Assembly (NCBI GenBank): GCA_029624735.1 | Contig: JARSSM010000016.1 | Location: 131,993-195,992, forward strand | Direction of reading: 5' to 3' | DNA: 64,000 bases | Source of the DNA: Defluviicoccus sp. | GTDB lineage: Bacteria > Pseudomonadota > Alphaproteobacteria > Rhodospirillales > Defluviicoccaceae | Shown here: positions 54,181 to 62,489 of the stretch, in pieces | Layout: each line of letters begins with the position of its first letter | Position numbering within the stretch: position 1 is the first letter of the stretch | The notes under the pieces: generated by a model | The model's database searches: none | Told to the model about the DNA's origin: nothing | What the model saw: only the letters and a program-made list of their open reading frames with translations | Position numbers and translations under genes: made by a program

Positions 54181-55446
54181 TCAGACGGGGGCGAGCTCGC
54201 GCGCCCGCAGGAGTGCGTTGTAGAGGGCCAAGTGGCGGTCGACGGTCTCGGCCAGTGAAGGGAGCGGCGGAATGGCAGCGGAAAACCGCTCCCACAGCCC
54301 GTCCTCGCTGGCGGCACGGCGCATCGTGCGGGCCAGATCGCCCGCATCGCCGCGTTGGAACAGCAGGCCGTTGACGCCATCGCGCACCATTTCCCGCACC
54401 GCGTCCGTATCCGCGGCGATGACTGGGCGCCCGGCTTGGAAGGCTTCGCGAATGATGGCAGAAGCATCGGCCGGCTTGAGCGTCGGCACCAGGACCCAAT
54501 CAGCGCGCGCCATCAACGCCGGCAATTCGTCGCGCCGGCAGGGGCCGGCGTATGACGCGACCGGTGCGGCCTGCGCGACGGCGGCCATGAACTGGTTGGC
54601 AAAAGCGCCGGCTTCGGGCTGAGCGAGCGCGTGGATGCGCAGGGCTGCATCGGAGCCCTGCTCCTTGAGCAGGTGTGCCGCCGCCAACGCGCACATGAGG
54701 CCGCTATCGGGCGCAATGGCGGCAAAGATGCCGAAGCTGCGCCATGGCTGGTCCGCACGCGGGGCAACCGCCGTCTGGCGATCGGCGAGTCCGTAAGGGA
54801 TCGTCTGCACCTTGCCGCGCGGCGCGCCCCAGGCAAGCAGCCGTTCGCGCAGGGACCGGCTCGGCGTCACAAAGCGATCGACGAGCGAAACCAGATTGCG
54901 GACATGCAGATCGCGAGCGACGAGATCGGCGGTCGACGCGTCCTTCAGGCAGCGGCGGCAGGCATCGAGGCTGGCGCCGGCGCAAGGTGCACCTGCCGTG
55001 GTCACCATTTGGCCGTCGTTGGCGCAGATGAGATCGTGATCGGAGAGGGTGGCGACAATGCGGACCTGGGGCCGGATACGCCGGACCACGACCAACGCCT
55101 CCAGACCGAGCCGGCGGAAATTGTGGAAGTGAATGATGTGTGGGCGGAATTGCGCCAGAAGGTCGGCAAACACTTTAAGTGCGGCGCTGCCATCGCGCGC
55201 GGCCAACATCACGGGATCGAAATCGCCCACCGGTAGGAGAGCCTCATCCGCCGAGCGGCCGATGCCCTGCAAGCGGACATCGCCGCGTGACGGGTGGCCA
55301 GAGCTGCTGGTGCAGGCGAGCAGCATGGGCTCGAGCTCGCCCTGCTCCCGCAGCGCCTGGTACAGGTCGTGCGCCCCCCACGACGCTTCGCTGGGGTCGA
55401 GCGCCGGGTGGCTATTGCAGACGTACAGAACGCGCAGCGGGCTCAT
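54181..55446 (-). CDS. GT4-like glycosyltransferase
   Basis: 421 residues. GT-B fold with the start RVLYVCNSHPALDPSEASWGAHDLYQALREQGE, an N-terminal domain with IIHFHNFRRLG, a Cys-rich stretch (GAPCAGASLDACRRCL) seen in GT4 proteins of this type, IPYGLADRQ, and a C-terminal donor-binding domain with VPTLKPADASAIIREAFQAGRPVIA (the EX7E region appears degenerate) and REMVRDGVNGLLFQRGD. Its ATG overlaps the end of the upstream 800-residue gene by 4 bp. Donor and acceptor are unknown. Confidence 0.87.
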   Translation of the reverse strand: MSPLRVLYVCNSHPALDPSEASWGAHDLYQALREQGELEPMLLACTSSSGHPSRGDVRLQGIGRSADEALLPVGDFDPVMLAARDGSAALKVFADLLAQFRPHIIHFHNFRRLGLEALVVVRRIRPQVRIVATLSDHDLICANDGQMVTTAGAPCAGASLDACRRCLKDASTADLVARDLHVRNLVSLVDRFVTPSRSLRERLLAWGAPRGKVQTIPYGLADRQTAVAPRADQPWRSFGIFAAIAPDSGLMCALAAAHLLKEQGSDAALRIHALAQPEAGAFANQFMAAVAQAAPVASYAGPCRRDELPALMARADWVLVPTLKPADASAIIREAFQAGRPVIAADTDAVREMVRDGVNGLLFQRGDAGDLARTMRRAASEDGLWERFSAAIPPLPSLAETVDRHLALYNALLRARELAPV

Positions 55447-57845
55447 GCGTGGACCTTCAGACGGCGTGGGCGGCGGCCGTCGGTTCCCTCGTCAACAGCG
55501 GCGGGTTCGTCACCCGTGTCGTCGCCGAGATCGACCTGGCCTTGCCAGCGGCGGGTGAGGCGGCGCCGGTCGAGGAGCAATGGCAGGCCGTTTTCGGCCT
55601 CGCTCAGGCCGTGCCCGTCGCCAAGTGCAAATACGATCACGTCGGCGGCATGCCAGACGGCAGCGCCGGTGCTGCGGACCTTGAAGCACAGATCGGCATC
55701 GGCGTAGGTCTGGCCCAGGTAGTCGTCGCTGAAGCCGCCCACATCCTCGAACAAGGTGCGCTGCGTCATCAGGCACGCTGATGACACCACCGGCACCGGC
55801 TCGGCACCGGCGACGCCGGCAAAGTCACGCGGGAAGCCGGCCAGGCGCGGCTGCACCGCCCAGGCGCCGCGCTCGTCGAGCGAGAGGTCTGCGCCCGCGT
55901 GCGCGAGCGAATGGTCCTCGAACAAGATCCGGGCGCCGACGAGGCCGCACTGCCGGCGGGCACTGAGCGCATTCTTGAGCTTTGCGATCCAGCCGCGCTC
56001 CTCCGGCACGCTGTCGGCGCCGCAAAACGTGAGAAGCGGTGCACGTGCCACGCTTGCGCCGGCGTTGAACGCTTCAGCGAGCCGGCAGGGCCGGGATGGC
56101 ACGACGACGCGGGCTCCTTGCCCGTAGCTGGCCAACAGATCGCGCAACGATCCTTCCATCCGCCACCAGGTGCGGGGATCGGCAGCGGTGAAGATGACCT
56201 CGACATCGGCCATCGCCGGGTCGGTGGCAAACTGGCCGGCGCGGCAGCGAAGGACGCTGGCGCGTTCGGTGAGCGGGATGATCAGGCTCACCGTCGGCTT
56301 GGCTGGCCCACCGCGGAGATCGAACGAGTCCCAGGTGAGCGGGATCCGCCCAGCCTCGCCCGCGAAGGCCTCGATCGCCGGCTCGATGCACGTGCCGAGC
56401 GCCGCGTCGGTCGCCTGCGCCGGTGGGAGCATTCCGAGGATGAGGTCGTGGGCCTCCTGGGCGTCGACTGCCGACGGACCTTCCGCGAACGTGAGGCGGG
56501 TGCCCGATCTTAGTCGCAGTGCCAGCCGGCATGGCGCCGCGGCCGGAGCCGGCCGGTCGTAAGCGAAGAAAGCCGCGAAACGGCGCTCGTCCAACGGACG
56601 GTCCGCTGCGCCCTGATTGCCTTTGCCACAATCGGGCGGCGGACAGTGGACCAGCTGATCAAGCGGAACGAACGTTCGGACGCCGTCGCGTTCGGCCTCG
56701 ATTCCCGCAACCAAGTGATACCGATCACGCATCCAGCCGCTTGCGAACAGCCCGAACTCGCTGCTGAAGATCCATGTCGCCCCGGCCGCGACCGGCTGCG
56801 CTGGGTCGGTCACACTGAACCCGCCGCCGGCAAGGCAGAGCCACATCTCGCGCAACAGCGCGGCCGCGTCCTCGTTGCCGGCGCTCAGACCGGCCAAACA
56901 TTCAACAACGTAGCGGCGCAATGGCTTGTCGTCGCCATCGCGGCTGCTGAGCCAATCGCCCGCTGCCGGCAGAGTCGCCCGCGTGGTCGGTGAACGGGTG
57001 AGCATCATGCCGTTGTCGCCGAAGGCAATCACGCGCAGATCGGCGCTGGCGGCTGCCGCGGGCAGAAAGAGAGCCAGGGTTGTATGCGGTTGCTTGGTGC
57101 CGCCGCCAATCCGGGCCGGCGCGAACGGCGCCGGGGTGACCATGGCACCGCTGATGACGTAGGCGTGGATCGGGGCTTTCAGCTCCGACGGAACCTCGCA
57201 GGTGGCGAGCAGGTAGCGGTCAAGGAGAAGACAGCGGCCGGACAGGCTTTGTTCGAGCGTGCCCAGATCGTCAAGCAGCGTGTTGCACAGGGCGACGAAG
57301 ACGGGATCCCGGCCGAGCCTGAATGTCGGAGCGCACACTTCGAAAAGGAAGCGTGCCAAGGCTTCCGCGCCGTCGGCGGCCGTTCCGTCAAGGAGGGCGA
57401 GGGGATCGAGCCACGCTGCCGCCAGCGTTGTGTCCGCTTCGGTGTTGCCGGCCGACGTCCCCTCATCTAGCTCTTCGGCACTGGCCGCGATCGGCGCTCC
57501 GGTTTCGTCGCACACGGTGAACGCGGCGCCCGCACCGATCCGGCAGCCGGGAACGAGACTTACCAGGTTGCGTGAACCGCCGTCTTCGAGAGGAAGCTCG
57601 GCCAGGCAAAACGGCGGCATCACCAGGGCGTCGCCGATGCGAACGCCAAGATGCTCCGCATCCGGCGCCGGCGCGCCATCCCAGGACAGGAGAAGGACGC
57701 CATTGCCCAGCGCCCAATAGCGAAGTGGCGCAATCGCCTCCGTCACAGATCCTGCATCCGTTGGCAATGTGCCATCGGGCTTGTGGGCACTTGTCGAGCA
57801 GGTAGACAACAGAGTATCCACTGAAGAAATGCTCACGTATGGCAC
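55443..57845 (-). CDS. Large protein with C-terminal GT2-type glycosyltransferase domain
   Basis: 800 residues from a GTG at 57845 without a clear ribosome-binding site; an internal GTG at 57746 with AGGA upstream is an alternative. Residues 1-500 have no family I recognise; they are rich in hydrophobic beta segments and contain GGTKQPHTTLALFLP and WIFSSEFGLFASG. From about 535 a GT-A domain begins: PTVSLIIPLTERASVLRCR, VIFTAADPRTW, RLAEAFNAGASVARAPLLTFCGADSV (a degenerate DxD position), CGLVGARILFEDHSLAHAG and a late GGFSDDYLGQTYADADLCFKVRSTG. The C-terminal tail is acidic then basic. It starts a three-gene minus-strand glycosylation group. Confidence 0.75.
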   Translation of the reverse strand: MPYVSISSVDTLLSTCSTSAHKPDGTLPTDAGSVTEAIAPLRYWALGNGVLLLSWDGAPAPDAEHLGVRIGDALVMPPFCLAELPLEDGGSRNLVSLVPGCRIGAGAAFTVCDETGAPIAASAEELDEGTSAGNTEADTTLAAAWLDPLALLDGTAADGAEALARFLFEVCAPTFRLGRDPVFVALCNTLLDDLGTLEQSLSGRCLLLDRYLLATCEVPSELKAPIHAYVISGAMVTPAPFAPARIGGGTKQPHTTLALFLPAAAASADLRVIAFGDNGMMLTRSPTTRATLPAAGDWLSSRDGDDKPLRRYVVECLAGLSAGNEDAAALLREMWLCLAGGGFSVTDPAQPVAAGATWIFSSEFGLFASGWMRDRYHLVAGIEAERDGVRTFVPLDQLVHCPPPDCGKGNQGAADRPLDERRFAAFFAYDRPAPAAAPCRLALRLRSGTRLTFAEGPSAVDAQEAHDLILGMLPPAQATDAALGTCIEPAIEAFAGEAGRIPLTWDSFDLRGGPAKPTVSLIIPLTERASVLRCRAGQFATDPAMADVEVIFTAADPRTWWRMEGSLRDLLASYGQGARVVVPSRPCRLAEAFNAGASVARAPLLTFCGADSVPEERGWIAKLKNALSARRQCGLVGARILFEDHSLAHAGADLSLDERGAWAVQPRLAGFPRDFAGVAGAEPVPVVSSACLMTQRTLFEDVGGFSDDYLGQTYADADLCFKVRSTGAAVWHAADVIVFALGDGHGLSEAENGLPLLLDRRRLTRRWQGQVDLGDDTGDEPAAVDEGTDGRRPRRLKVHA

Positions 57846-57877
57846 GATGTGGTGTGAATGCCCCAGTTCTGGAAGAT

Positions 57878-57906
57878 CTTATACATGGTAAAGCACGTGC
57901 CGTCGA
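57878..57906 (-). promoter_or_regulatory. Candidate promoter of the 800-residue glycosyltransferase gene
   Basis: Read on the minus strand: -35 TCGACG (57906-57901), a 17-bp spacer, and -10 TATAAG (57883-57878). Transcription would start about 25 bp before the GTG at 57845, which supports the longer start. It lies in the most AT-rich part of the 292-bp gap between divergent genes. Confidence 0.45.
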
Positions 57907-58019
57907 AACAAACAATTGCGTACAATTTATAGAGAAACAATTATGGACAGCCCTGGAGCCATGCCGGGGCGAAGAGTGGCGCATGCTGACCGGCTGCAGC
58001 TGCCTCCGCACCGGCAGGG

Positions 58020-58065
58020 GCATCCCACTGCACCAAGAACTGGGAGGCGCATCCCACTGCACCAA
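58020..58065. repeat. Tandem pair of 17-bp direct repeats
   Basis: GCATCCCACTGCACCAA occurs at 58020-58036 and again at 58049-58065, 29 bp apart and separated by 12 bp, followed by a run of A. It lies in the gap upstream of the radical SAM gene. With two copies it could be a paired regulator site or a remnant of a mobile-element end; I see no transposase nearby. Confidence 0.7.
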
Positions 58066-58137
58066 AAAAAGTCTCTCATCGCAAAACCTTCCGTGTCCGC
58101 GCTGCGAAGAAGTAGGGTAAGAAGCGAGGCACTGTAG

Positions 58138-59154
58138 GTGAAAGCGCTGATGGACAGCCTGAACGATAAGCCGTTTGCGCAATCGGAAATGCTGGCGGAC
58201 GGGGGCGGGGCACCGGCAGACGGTGGCCTTCGCATCAAGTTCTCGGACCCGGATGTCACTGCCGCAGGTGAGCCGCGGGCGGGCGTCCCGCTGCTGCGGT
58301 TGGAGACGCTCTGGTTCAATACCGGAACGCTGTGCAATCTGACCTGCGATAACTGCTACATTGAATCGAGCCCGCGCAACGACCGCCTGGCTTACCTGAG
58401 GCGCAGCGACGTGCGGGTGTTTCTCGACGAGGCGGCGCGCCGGGATCCGCCGCCAGCCGAGATCGGCTTCACCGGCGGTGAGCCGTTCATGAATCCCGAT
58501 ATCCTGGGCATGCTGGAAGATGTGCTGCAGGCGGGCTACCGCGCCTTGGTGCTGACCAACGCGATGAAGCCCATGCAGCGGCTGAAGGAACCGTTGCTCG
58601 GTCTGCATCGGCGCCATGGCGAGCGGCTAGCGCTGCGTGTGTCGCTCGATCATTACGCGGCTGCGGGTCACGAGCGGCTGCGCGGGGAGCGGGCCTGGCA
58701 GCCGACCATCGACGGGCTTAGATGGCTGTGCGGGCACGGGTTCAATGTCAGCATCGCCGGCCGAACGATTTGGAATGAGAGCCCGGCGCAGCTGCGTGCC
58801 GGCTTCCGCGCCTTGTTCGAAGCGCTGCCGATCGGCATTGATGCCGCCGATCCCACCCGCCTTGTGCTGTTCCCTGAGATGGAAGCGGACGCAGACGTCC
58901 CCGAAATCACCGAGCGCTGCTGGGCGATCCTCGGCAAGACTCCGGCCTCGGTGATGTGCGCCACCTCGCGCATGGTGATCAAGCGCAGGGGTGCTGATGG
59001 GCCGCGCGTGGTCGCCTGCACGCTGCTGCCCTACGACGAAGCCTTTGAACTCGGCGCAACCCTGGCCGAGGCCGGTCGCACGGTGAAGCTCAACCACCGC
59101 CACTGCGCCCGCTTCTGTGTGCTGGGTGGCGCATCGTGCAGTGCGGGGGAATGA
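58138..59154 (+). CDS. Radical SAM protein of unknown substrate
   Basis: 338 residues from a GTG at 58138 (GAGGC upstream); an ATG four codons later is also possible. The SAM-binding 4Fe-4S motif CNLTCDNC is near residue 66, followed by YIESSPRNDRLAYL and the glycine-rich GFTGGEPFMNPDI. The C-terminal end has further cysteines (C in RVVACTLLP and HRHCARFCVLGGASC) that could bind an auxiliary cluster. Proteins with the NCYIESSPxNDRL signature are widespread in proteobacteria but lack an established reaction as far as I know. It starts a four-gene operon. Confidence 0.88.
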   Translation: MKALMDSLNDKPFAQSEMLADGGGAPADGGLRIKFSDPDVTAAGEPRAGVPLLRLETLWFNTGTLCNLTCDNCYIESSPRNDRLAYLRRSDVRVFLDEAARRDPPPAEIGFTGGEPFMNPDILGMLEDVLQAGYRALVLTNAMKPMQRLKEPLLGLHRRHGERLALRVSLDHYAAAGHERLRGERAWQPTIDGLRWLCGHGFNVSIAGRTIWNESPAQLRAGFRALFEALPIGIDAADPTRLVLFPEMEADADVPEITERCWAILGKTPASVMCATSRMVIKRRGADGPRVVACTLLPYDEAFELGATLAEAGRTVKLNHRHCARFCVLGGASCSAGE

Positions 59155-59158
59155 GCGG

Positions 59159-59782
59159 ATGCGGCGGTCGGCCGTCGTTGTCGCCCTGACGCTGTTCGGC
59201 CTGCCATCGCTCGCAGCGGTGACGGAGTATTCGGTTCAGGATATCGCCGGCTGGGAGCGCGAGCGCTTCAAGGGCGAAACCATCTATGAGGTGGATGGCG
59301 AGGGGTTGAAGGCCCGCTGTGGCAACAGCGCCTCCGGGCTCTTCCTGCGCCAGACCATCGATCTGCGCGCGACCCCGATCGTTGAGTGGTCGTGGCGGGT
59401 CGAACGCGTATACGATGGCGCGGTCGACGAGAAGACAAAGGGCGGCGATGACTTTCCAGCCCGGCTCTACGTCGTCAAGGATGGCGGCATTGCCGTCTGG
59501 CGGACGCGGGCGATCAACTACGTCTGGGCGAGCAAGATGCCGGTCGGCGCCGACTGGCCCAATCCGTTCGCATCGCAAGCGCACATGGTGGCGCTGCGTT
59601 CAGGCCCACCTGCCGCACCGGGCGCGTGGGTCCATGAACGGCGCAATATTCGCGAGGATTTCAAGCGCTTTCATGGCCGCGACGTTGAAACGATCGACGC
59701 GGTGGCGATCATGAGCGACTGCGACAACCGCGGTGGAACCGCCGAGGCCTGGTATGGCCCGGTGCGGTTTCTTTCCGAATAG
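59159..59782 (+). CDS. DUF3047 exported protein
   Basis: 207 residues from the ATG at 59159, 5 bp after the radical SAM stop; the frame is open to 59117. A short signal peptide is present (MRRSAVVVALTLFGLPSLAA). The mature part matches DUF3047: an N-terminal WERERFKGETIYE, LFLRQTIDLRATPIVEWSWRV, GDDFPARLYVV, AINYVW and the end VAIMSDCDNRGGTAEAWYGPVRF. It looks like a beta-sandwich in the periplasm. Function unknown. Confidence 0.88.
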   Translation: MRRSAVVVALTLFGLPSLAAVTEYSVQDIAGWERERFKGETIYEVDGEGLKARCGNSASGLFLRQTIDLRATPIVEWSWRVERVYDGAVDEKTKGGDDFPARLYVVKDGGIAVWRTRAINYVWASKMPVGADWPNPFASQAHMVALRSGPPAAPGAWVHERRNIREDFKRFHGRDVETIDAVAIMSDCDNRGGTAEAWYGPVRFLSE

Positions 59783-59794
59783 GGAGCCGGGACC

Positions 59795-61222
59795 ATGGTC
59801 CGCGCGATTTCGGCCGACATCTGCGTGATCGGGGCTGGATCGGCGGGACTGTCGGTCGCGGCCGGTGCGGCGCAGATGGGTGCGCGCACGGTCCTGATCG
59901 AGGCGGCGCGGATGGGCGGTGACTGCCTGAACACGGGCTGCGTGCCGTCAAAGGCGCTGCTGGCTGCCGCCAAAGCGGCTGCGAACATCCGTCATGCCGG
60001 CCGCTTCGGGGTGCAGGCGGGTGAACCGCAGGTCGATTTCGCGGCCGTAAACCGCCACGTCCATGACGTGATTGCGCAGATCGCGCCGCATGACTCGGTT
60101 GAGCGCTTCACCGGGCTGGGGTGCACGGTCATTCAAGAGCGCGCCCGCTTTGTCGATGAACGCACGGTCGAGGCCGGAGAGCAGCGCATCCGCGCCCGCC
60201 GGTTTGTGATCGCGACCGGCAGCCGTGCCGCCGTGCCGCCGATCCCGGGCTTGGAGGACGTTCCTTTCCTCACCAACGAGAACATCTTCGAAAACAAGGT
60301 GTTGCCCGAGCACCTGATCGTCATCGGCGGCGGTCCGATCGGCTGTGAAATGGCGCAAGCGCACCGGCGGCTGGGGGCACGGGTCAGCGTGCTCGACCTT
60401 GCGACCATCCTGCCCAAGGACGATCCGGACCTGGTCGCGGTCGTCCGCCAGGCCCTGCGCGCTGACGGCATCACCATCGAGGAAGGGGCCAAGATCCTCA
60501 AGCTCGAACGGCGCGACGGTGGTGTGGCCGTCGAGGTGGCCGACGGTGACGGCGAGCGGGAGATTGTGGGCTCGCACCTGTTGGTCGCCGCCGGCCGAAG
60601 GCCCAATGTCGAGGATCTGGGCCTGGAGGCGGCCGGTGTGCAGTACGGTCCCAAGGGCATCGCGGTCGATCAGCGGCTGCGCACCAGCAACCGCCGCATC
60701 TTTGCCGCGGGCGACGTTGCCGGCAGCTATCAGTTCACGCACCTTGCCGGCTATCATGCCGGCATCGTGCTGCGCAACGCGCTGTTCCGACTGCCCGCCA
60801 AGGTGGACATCGGCGCCCTGCCGTGGGTGACCTACACCGATCCGGAGCTTGCCCACGTCGGCTTGACGGAGGCACAGGCGCACGCCGAGGGAAGGGAAGA
60901 CGTGCGGGTATTGACGTCCACCTTTGCCGAGAACGACCGGGCGCGGACGGAGCGGGCGACTGAGGGATTGATCAAGGTGGTCGTTTCCAAACGGGGCCAG
61001 GTCCTGGGCGCCGGCATCGCAGGCGCGCATGCGGGCGAGCTGATCCTGCCCTGGGTGCTGGCGGTCGGTCAGCGCATGAAGATCGGTACACTTGCAGGCG
61101 TGATCGCACCCTATCCAACGTTGAGCGAGATCAGCAAGCGGGCCGCCGGCAGTTACTACACGCCGACCTTGTTCAGTCCGCGCACGCGCAGGCTCGTCCG
61201 GATGCTGAGGTGGTTGGGATGA
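59795..61222 (+). CDS. MerA-like FAD-dependent disulfide oxidoreductase
   Basis: 475 residues. The FAD motif DICVIGAGSAGLSVAAGAA, the redox disulfide in GGDCLNTGCVPSK (cysteines near 45 and 50), the second dinucleotide site LIVIGGGPIGCEMAQ and FAAGDVAGSYQFTH are intact. At the C-terminal end the usual His of HPTxxE is replaced (APYPTLSEI), as in mercuric-reductase-like members rather than dihydrolipoamide dehydrogenase. The N-terminal metal-binding domain and the C-terminal Cys pair of true MerA are missing, so mercury reduction is not implied. It is followed by a TVP38 gene, a common pairing. Confidence 0.9.
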   Translation: MVRAISADICVIGAGSAGLSVAAGAAQMGARTVLIEAARMGGDCLNTGCVPSKALLAAAKAAANIRHAGRFGVQAGEPQVDFAAVNRHVHDVIAQIAPHDSVERFTGLGCTVIQERARFVDERTVEAGEQRIRARRFVIATGSRAAVPPIPGLEDVPFLTNENIFENKVLPEHLIVIGGGPIGCEMAQAHRRLGARVSVLDLATILPKDDPDLVAVVRQALRADGITIEEGAKILKLERRDGGVAVEVADGDGEREIVGSHLLVAAGRRPNVEDLGLEAAGVQYGPKGIAVDQRLRTSNRRIFAAGDVAGSYQFTHLAGYHAGIVLRNALFRLPAKVDIGALPWVTYTDPELAHVGLTEAQAHAEGREDVRVLTSTFAENDRARTERATEGLIKVVVSKRGQVLGAGIAGAHAGELILPWVLAVGQRMKIGTLAGVIAPYPTLSEISKRAAGSYYTPTLFSPRTRRLVRMLRWLG

Positions 61223-61944
61223 CCACCGCCGCACGGCTGAAACGCTGGCTGCCGTTGGCGCTGCTCGGTGGCGTGATCGCGGGCAGTTTTGCCCTTGGCC
61301 TCAATGACTATCTCAACCTGGAGACCCTGCGCGAGAACCGGGCGGCACTGAAGGCGCTGGTCGAGACGCACGCCGCTGTCGCCAGCATCGGCTTTATCCT
61401 GATCTACGCGGTCATTGTTGCGGCGTCGCTGCCCGGCGCGACCGTGATGACGCTTGCCGGCGGATTCCTGTTCGGGACCTGGCTCGGCAGTGCCCTCAAC
61501 GTTGTCGGAGCGACCGCAGGCGCAACGTTGCTGTTCCTGGTTGCGCGTTCGGCCGTGGGCGATGGATTGCGCGCCCGCGCCGGGCCGTTTGTGAAGCGGA
61601 TGGAGGAGGGATTCCGCCGCGACGCCTTCAATTATCTTCTGTTCTTGCGCCTGGTGCCGGTATTTCCGTTCTGGGTGGTCAACCTGGTGCCCGCCTTCCT
61701 CGGCATGCGTCTGATTCCATACGTGATTGCGACGCTGATCGGCATCATTCCCGGCGGCGTCGTTTACACGGCGTTCGGGGCGGGCTTGGGTGATCTGTTC
61801 GACGCCGGTGCCGAGGCGAACCTCAAGGACGTGTTCACGCCGACGATTATCCTCGCCCTGGTCGGTCTCGGCGTCCTCTCGCTGGTGCCGATCGCCGTGC
61901 GGCGGTGGCGCGAACGCGCGCGACCGCCGGTCGATACGGTCTGA
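61219..61944 (+). CDS. TVP38/TMEM64-family membrane protein
   Basis: 241 residues from the ATG at 61219, which overlaps the stop of the upstream flavoprotein gene (ATGA). Several membrane segments (about 10-30, 55-80, 85-105, 155-180, 195-225) surround the VTT/DedA-like core: SLPGATVMTLAGGFLFGTWLGSALNVVGATAGA and FLRLVPVFPFWVVNLVPAFLGM. Members of this group are thought to act as lipid or membrane-homeostasis transporters. Coupling to the MerA-like gene suggests a shared role at the membrane. Confidence 0.92.
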   Translation: MTTAARLKRWLPLALLGGVIAGSFALGLNDYLNLETLRENRAALKALVETHAAVASIGFILIYAVIVAASLPGATVMTLAGGFLFGTWLGSALNVVGATAGATLLFLVARSAVGDGLRARAGPFVKRMEEGFRRDAFNYLLFLRLVPVFPFWVVNLVPAFLGMRLIPYVIATLIGIIPGGVVYTAFGAGLGDLFDAGAEANLKDVFTPTIILALVGLGVLSLVPIAVRRWRERARPPVDTV

Positions 61945-62034
61945 CTGGCCTGGCTTGCCCGCGCCCGCATATTTCGCCACCGATCACGCCGACCTGATCA
62001 CCGGTGACCGTGGTCGGATCGGCGCCGTTCGCGG

Positions 62035-62274
62035 TTACTTGAGCGCTTCGGCTGCCTTCAGGTAGGACTCGCACGCATCCGCCTTGGCCTGATCGGCACC
62101 GGCGTTCTTGACGCACTTCTGGTACTTGTCGACCAGGTCGAGCCGCTGCTCGGCCACTCGCTCCTGCGCTTCGTAGGCTCGTTCCTGCGCCCGGTCGGCT
62201 TGCCGCTCGGACGAGCCGCACGCCGCAAGGAACGCAATCATCCCCAGGCTCACCATGATCGACTGGTAGCGCAT
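62035..62274 (-). CDS. Small lipoprotein
   Basis: 79 residues. The signal sequence MRYQSIMVSLGMIAFLAACG ends in a lipobox LAAC with the lipidated Cys at residue 19. The mature part is short, charged and helical (RQADRAQERAYEAQERVAEQRLDLVDKYQ), with a Cys pair in KCVKNAG and ADACESY that could form a disulfide. It resembles no named family I can give. It is convergent with the TVP38 gene. Confidence 0.75.
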   Translation of the reverse strand: MRYQSIMVSLGMIAFLAACGSSERQADRAQERAYEAQERVAEQRLDLVDKYQKCVKNAGADQAKADACESYLKAAEALK

Positions 62275-62489
62275 TTGGGATTCTCCGCTGCTTTCTGTTC
62301 GCCCTTATCCTAGGCTGGCGCGCGGCTGCCGCTCAAGGGCCTGCAGGCCATGCCGATCGGGGACGGAAACGCGCTGGCCTTAGCAGTACCGTCTGCTGGC
62401 GTCCGCTTTCTTGTTCGCACTGCCGCATCCGGTTAGGGTGCTCCAGGCTCTGCCCACGTCTCTGCCATCGCTGAAGCGGTCCCGTACCC

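Noticed and set aside
58020..58065. Repeat pair as a CRISPR array
   Set aside because: Only two 17-bp units with a 12-bp gap; too short and no cas genes.
59795..61222. True mercuric reductase
   Set aside because: The N-terminal heavy-metal domain and C-terminal vicinal cysteines of MerA are missing and no mer genes are nearby; only the core fold is shared.
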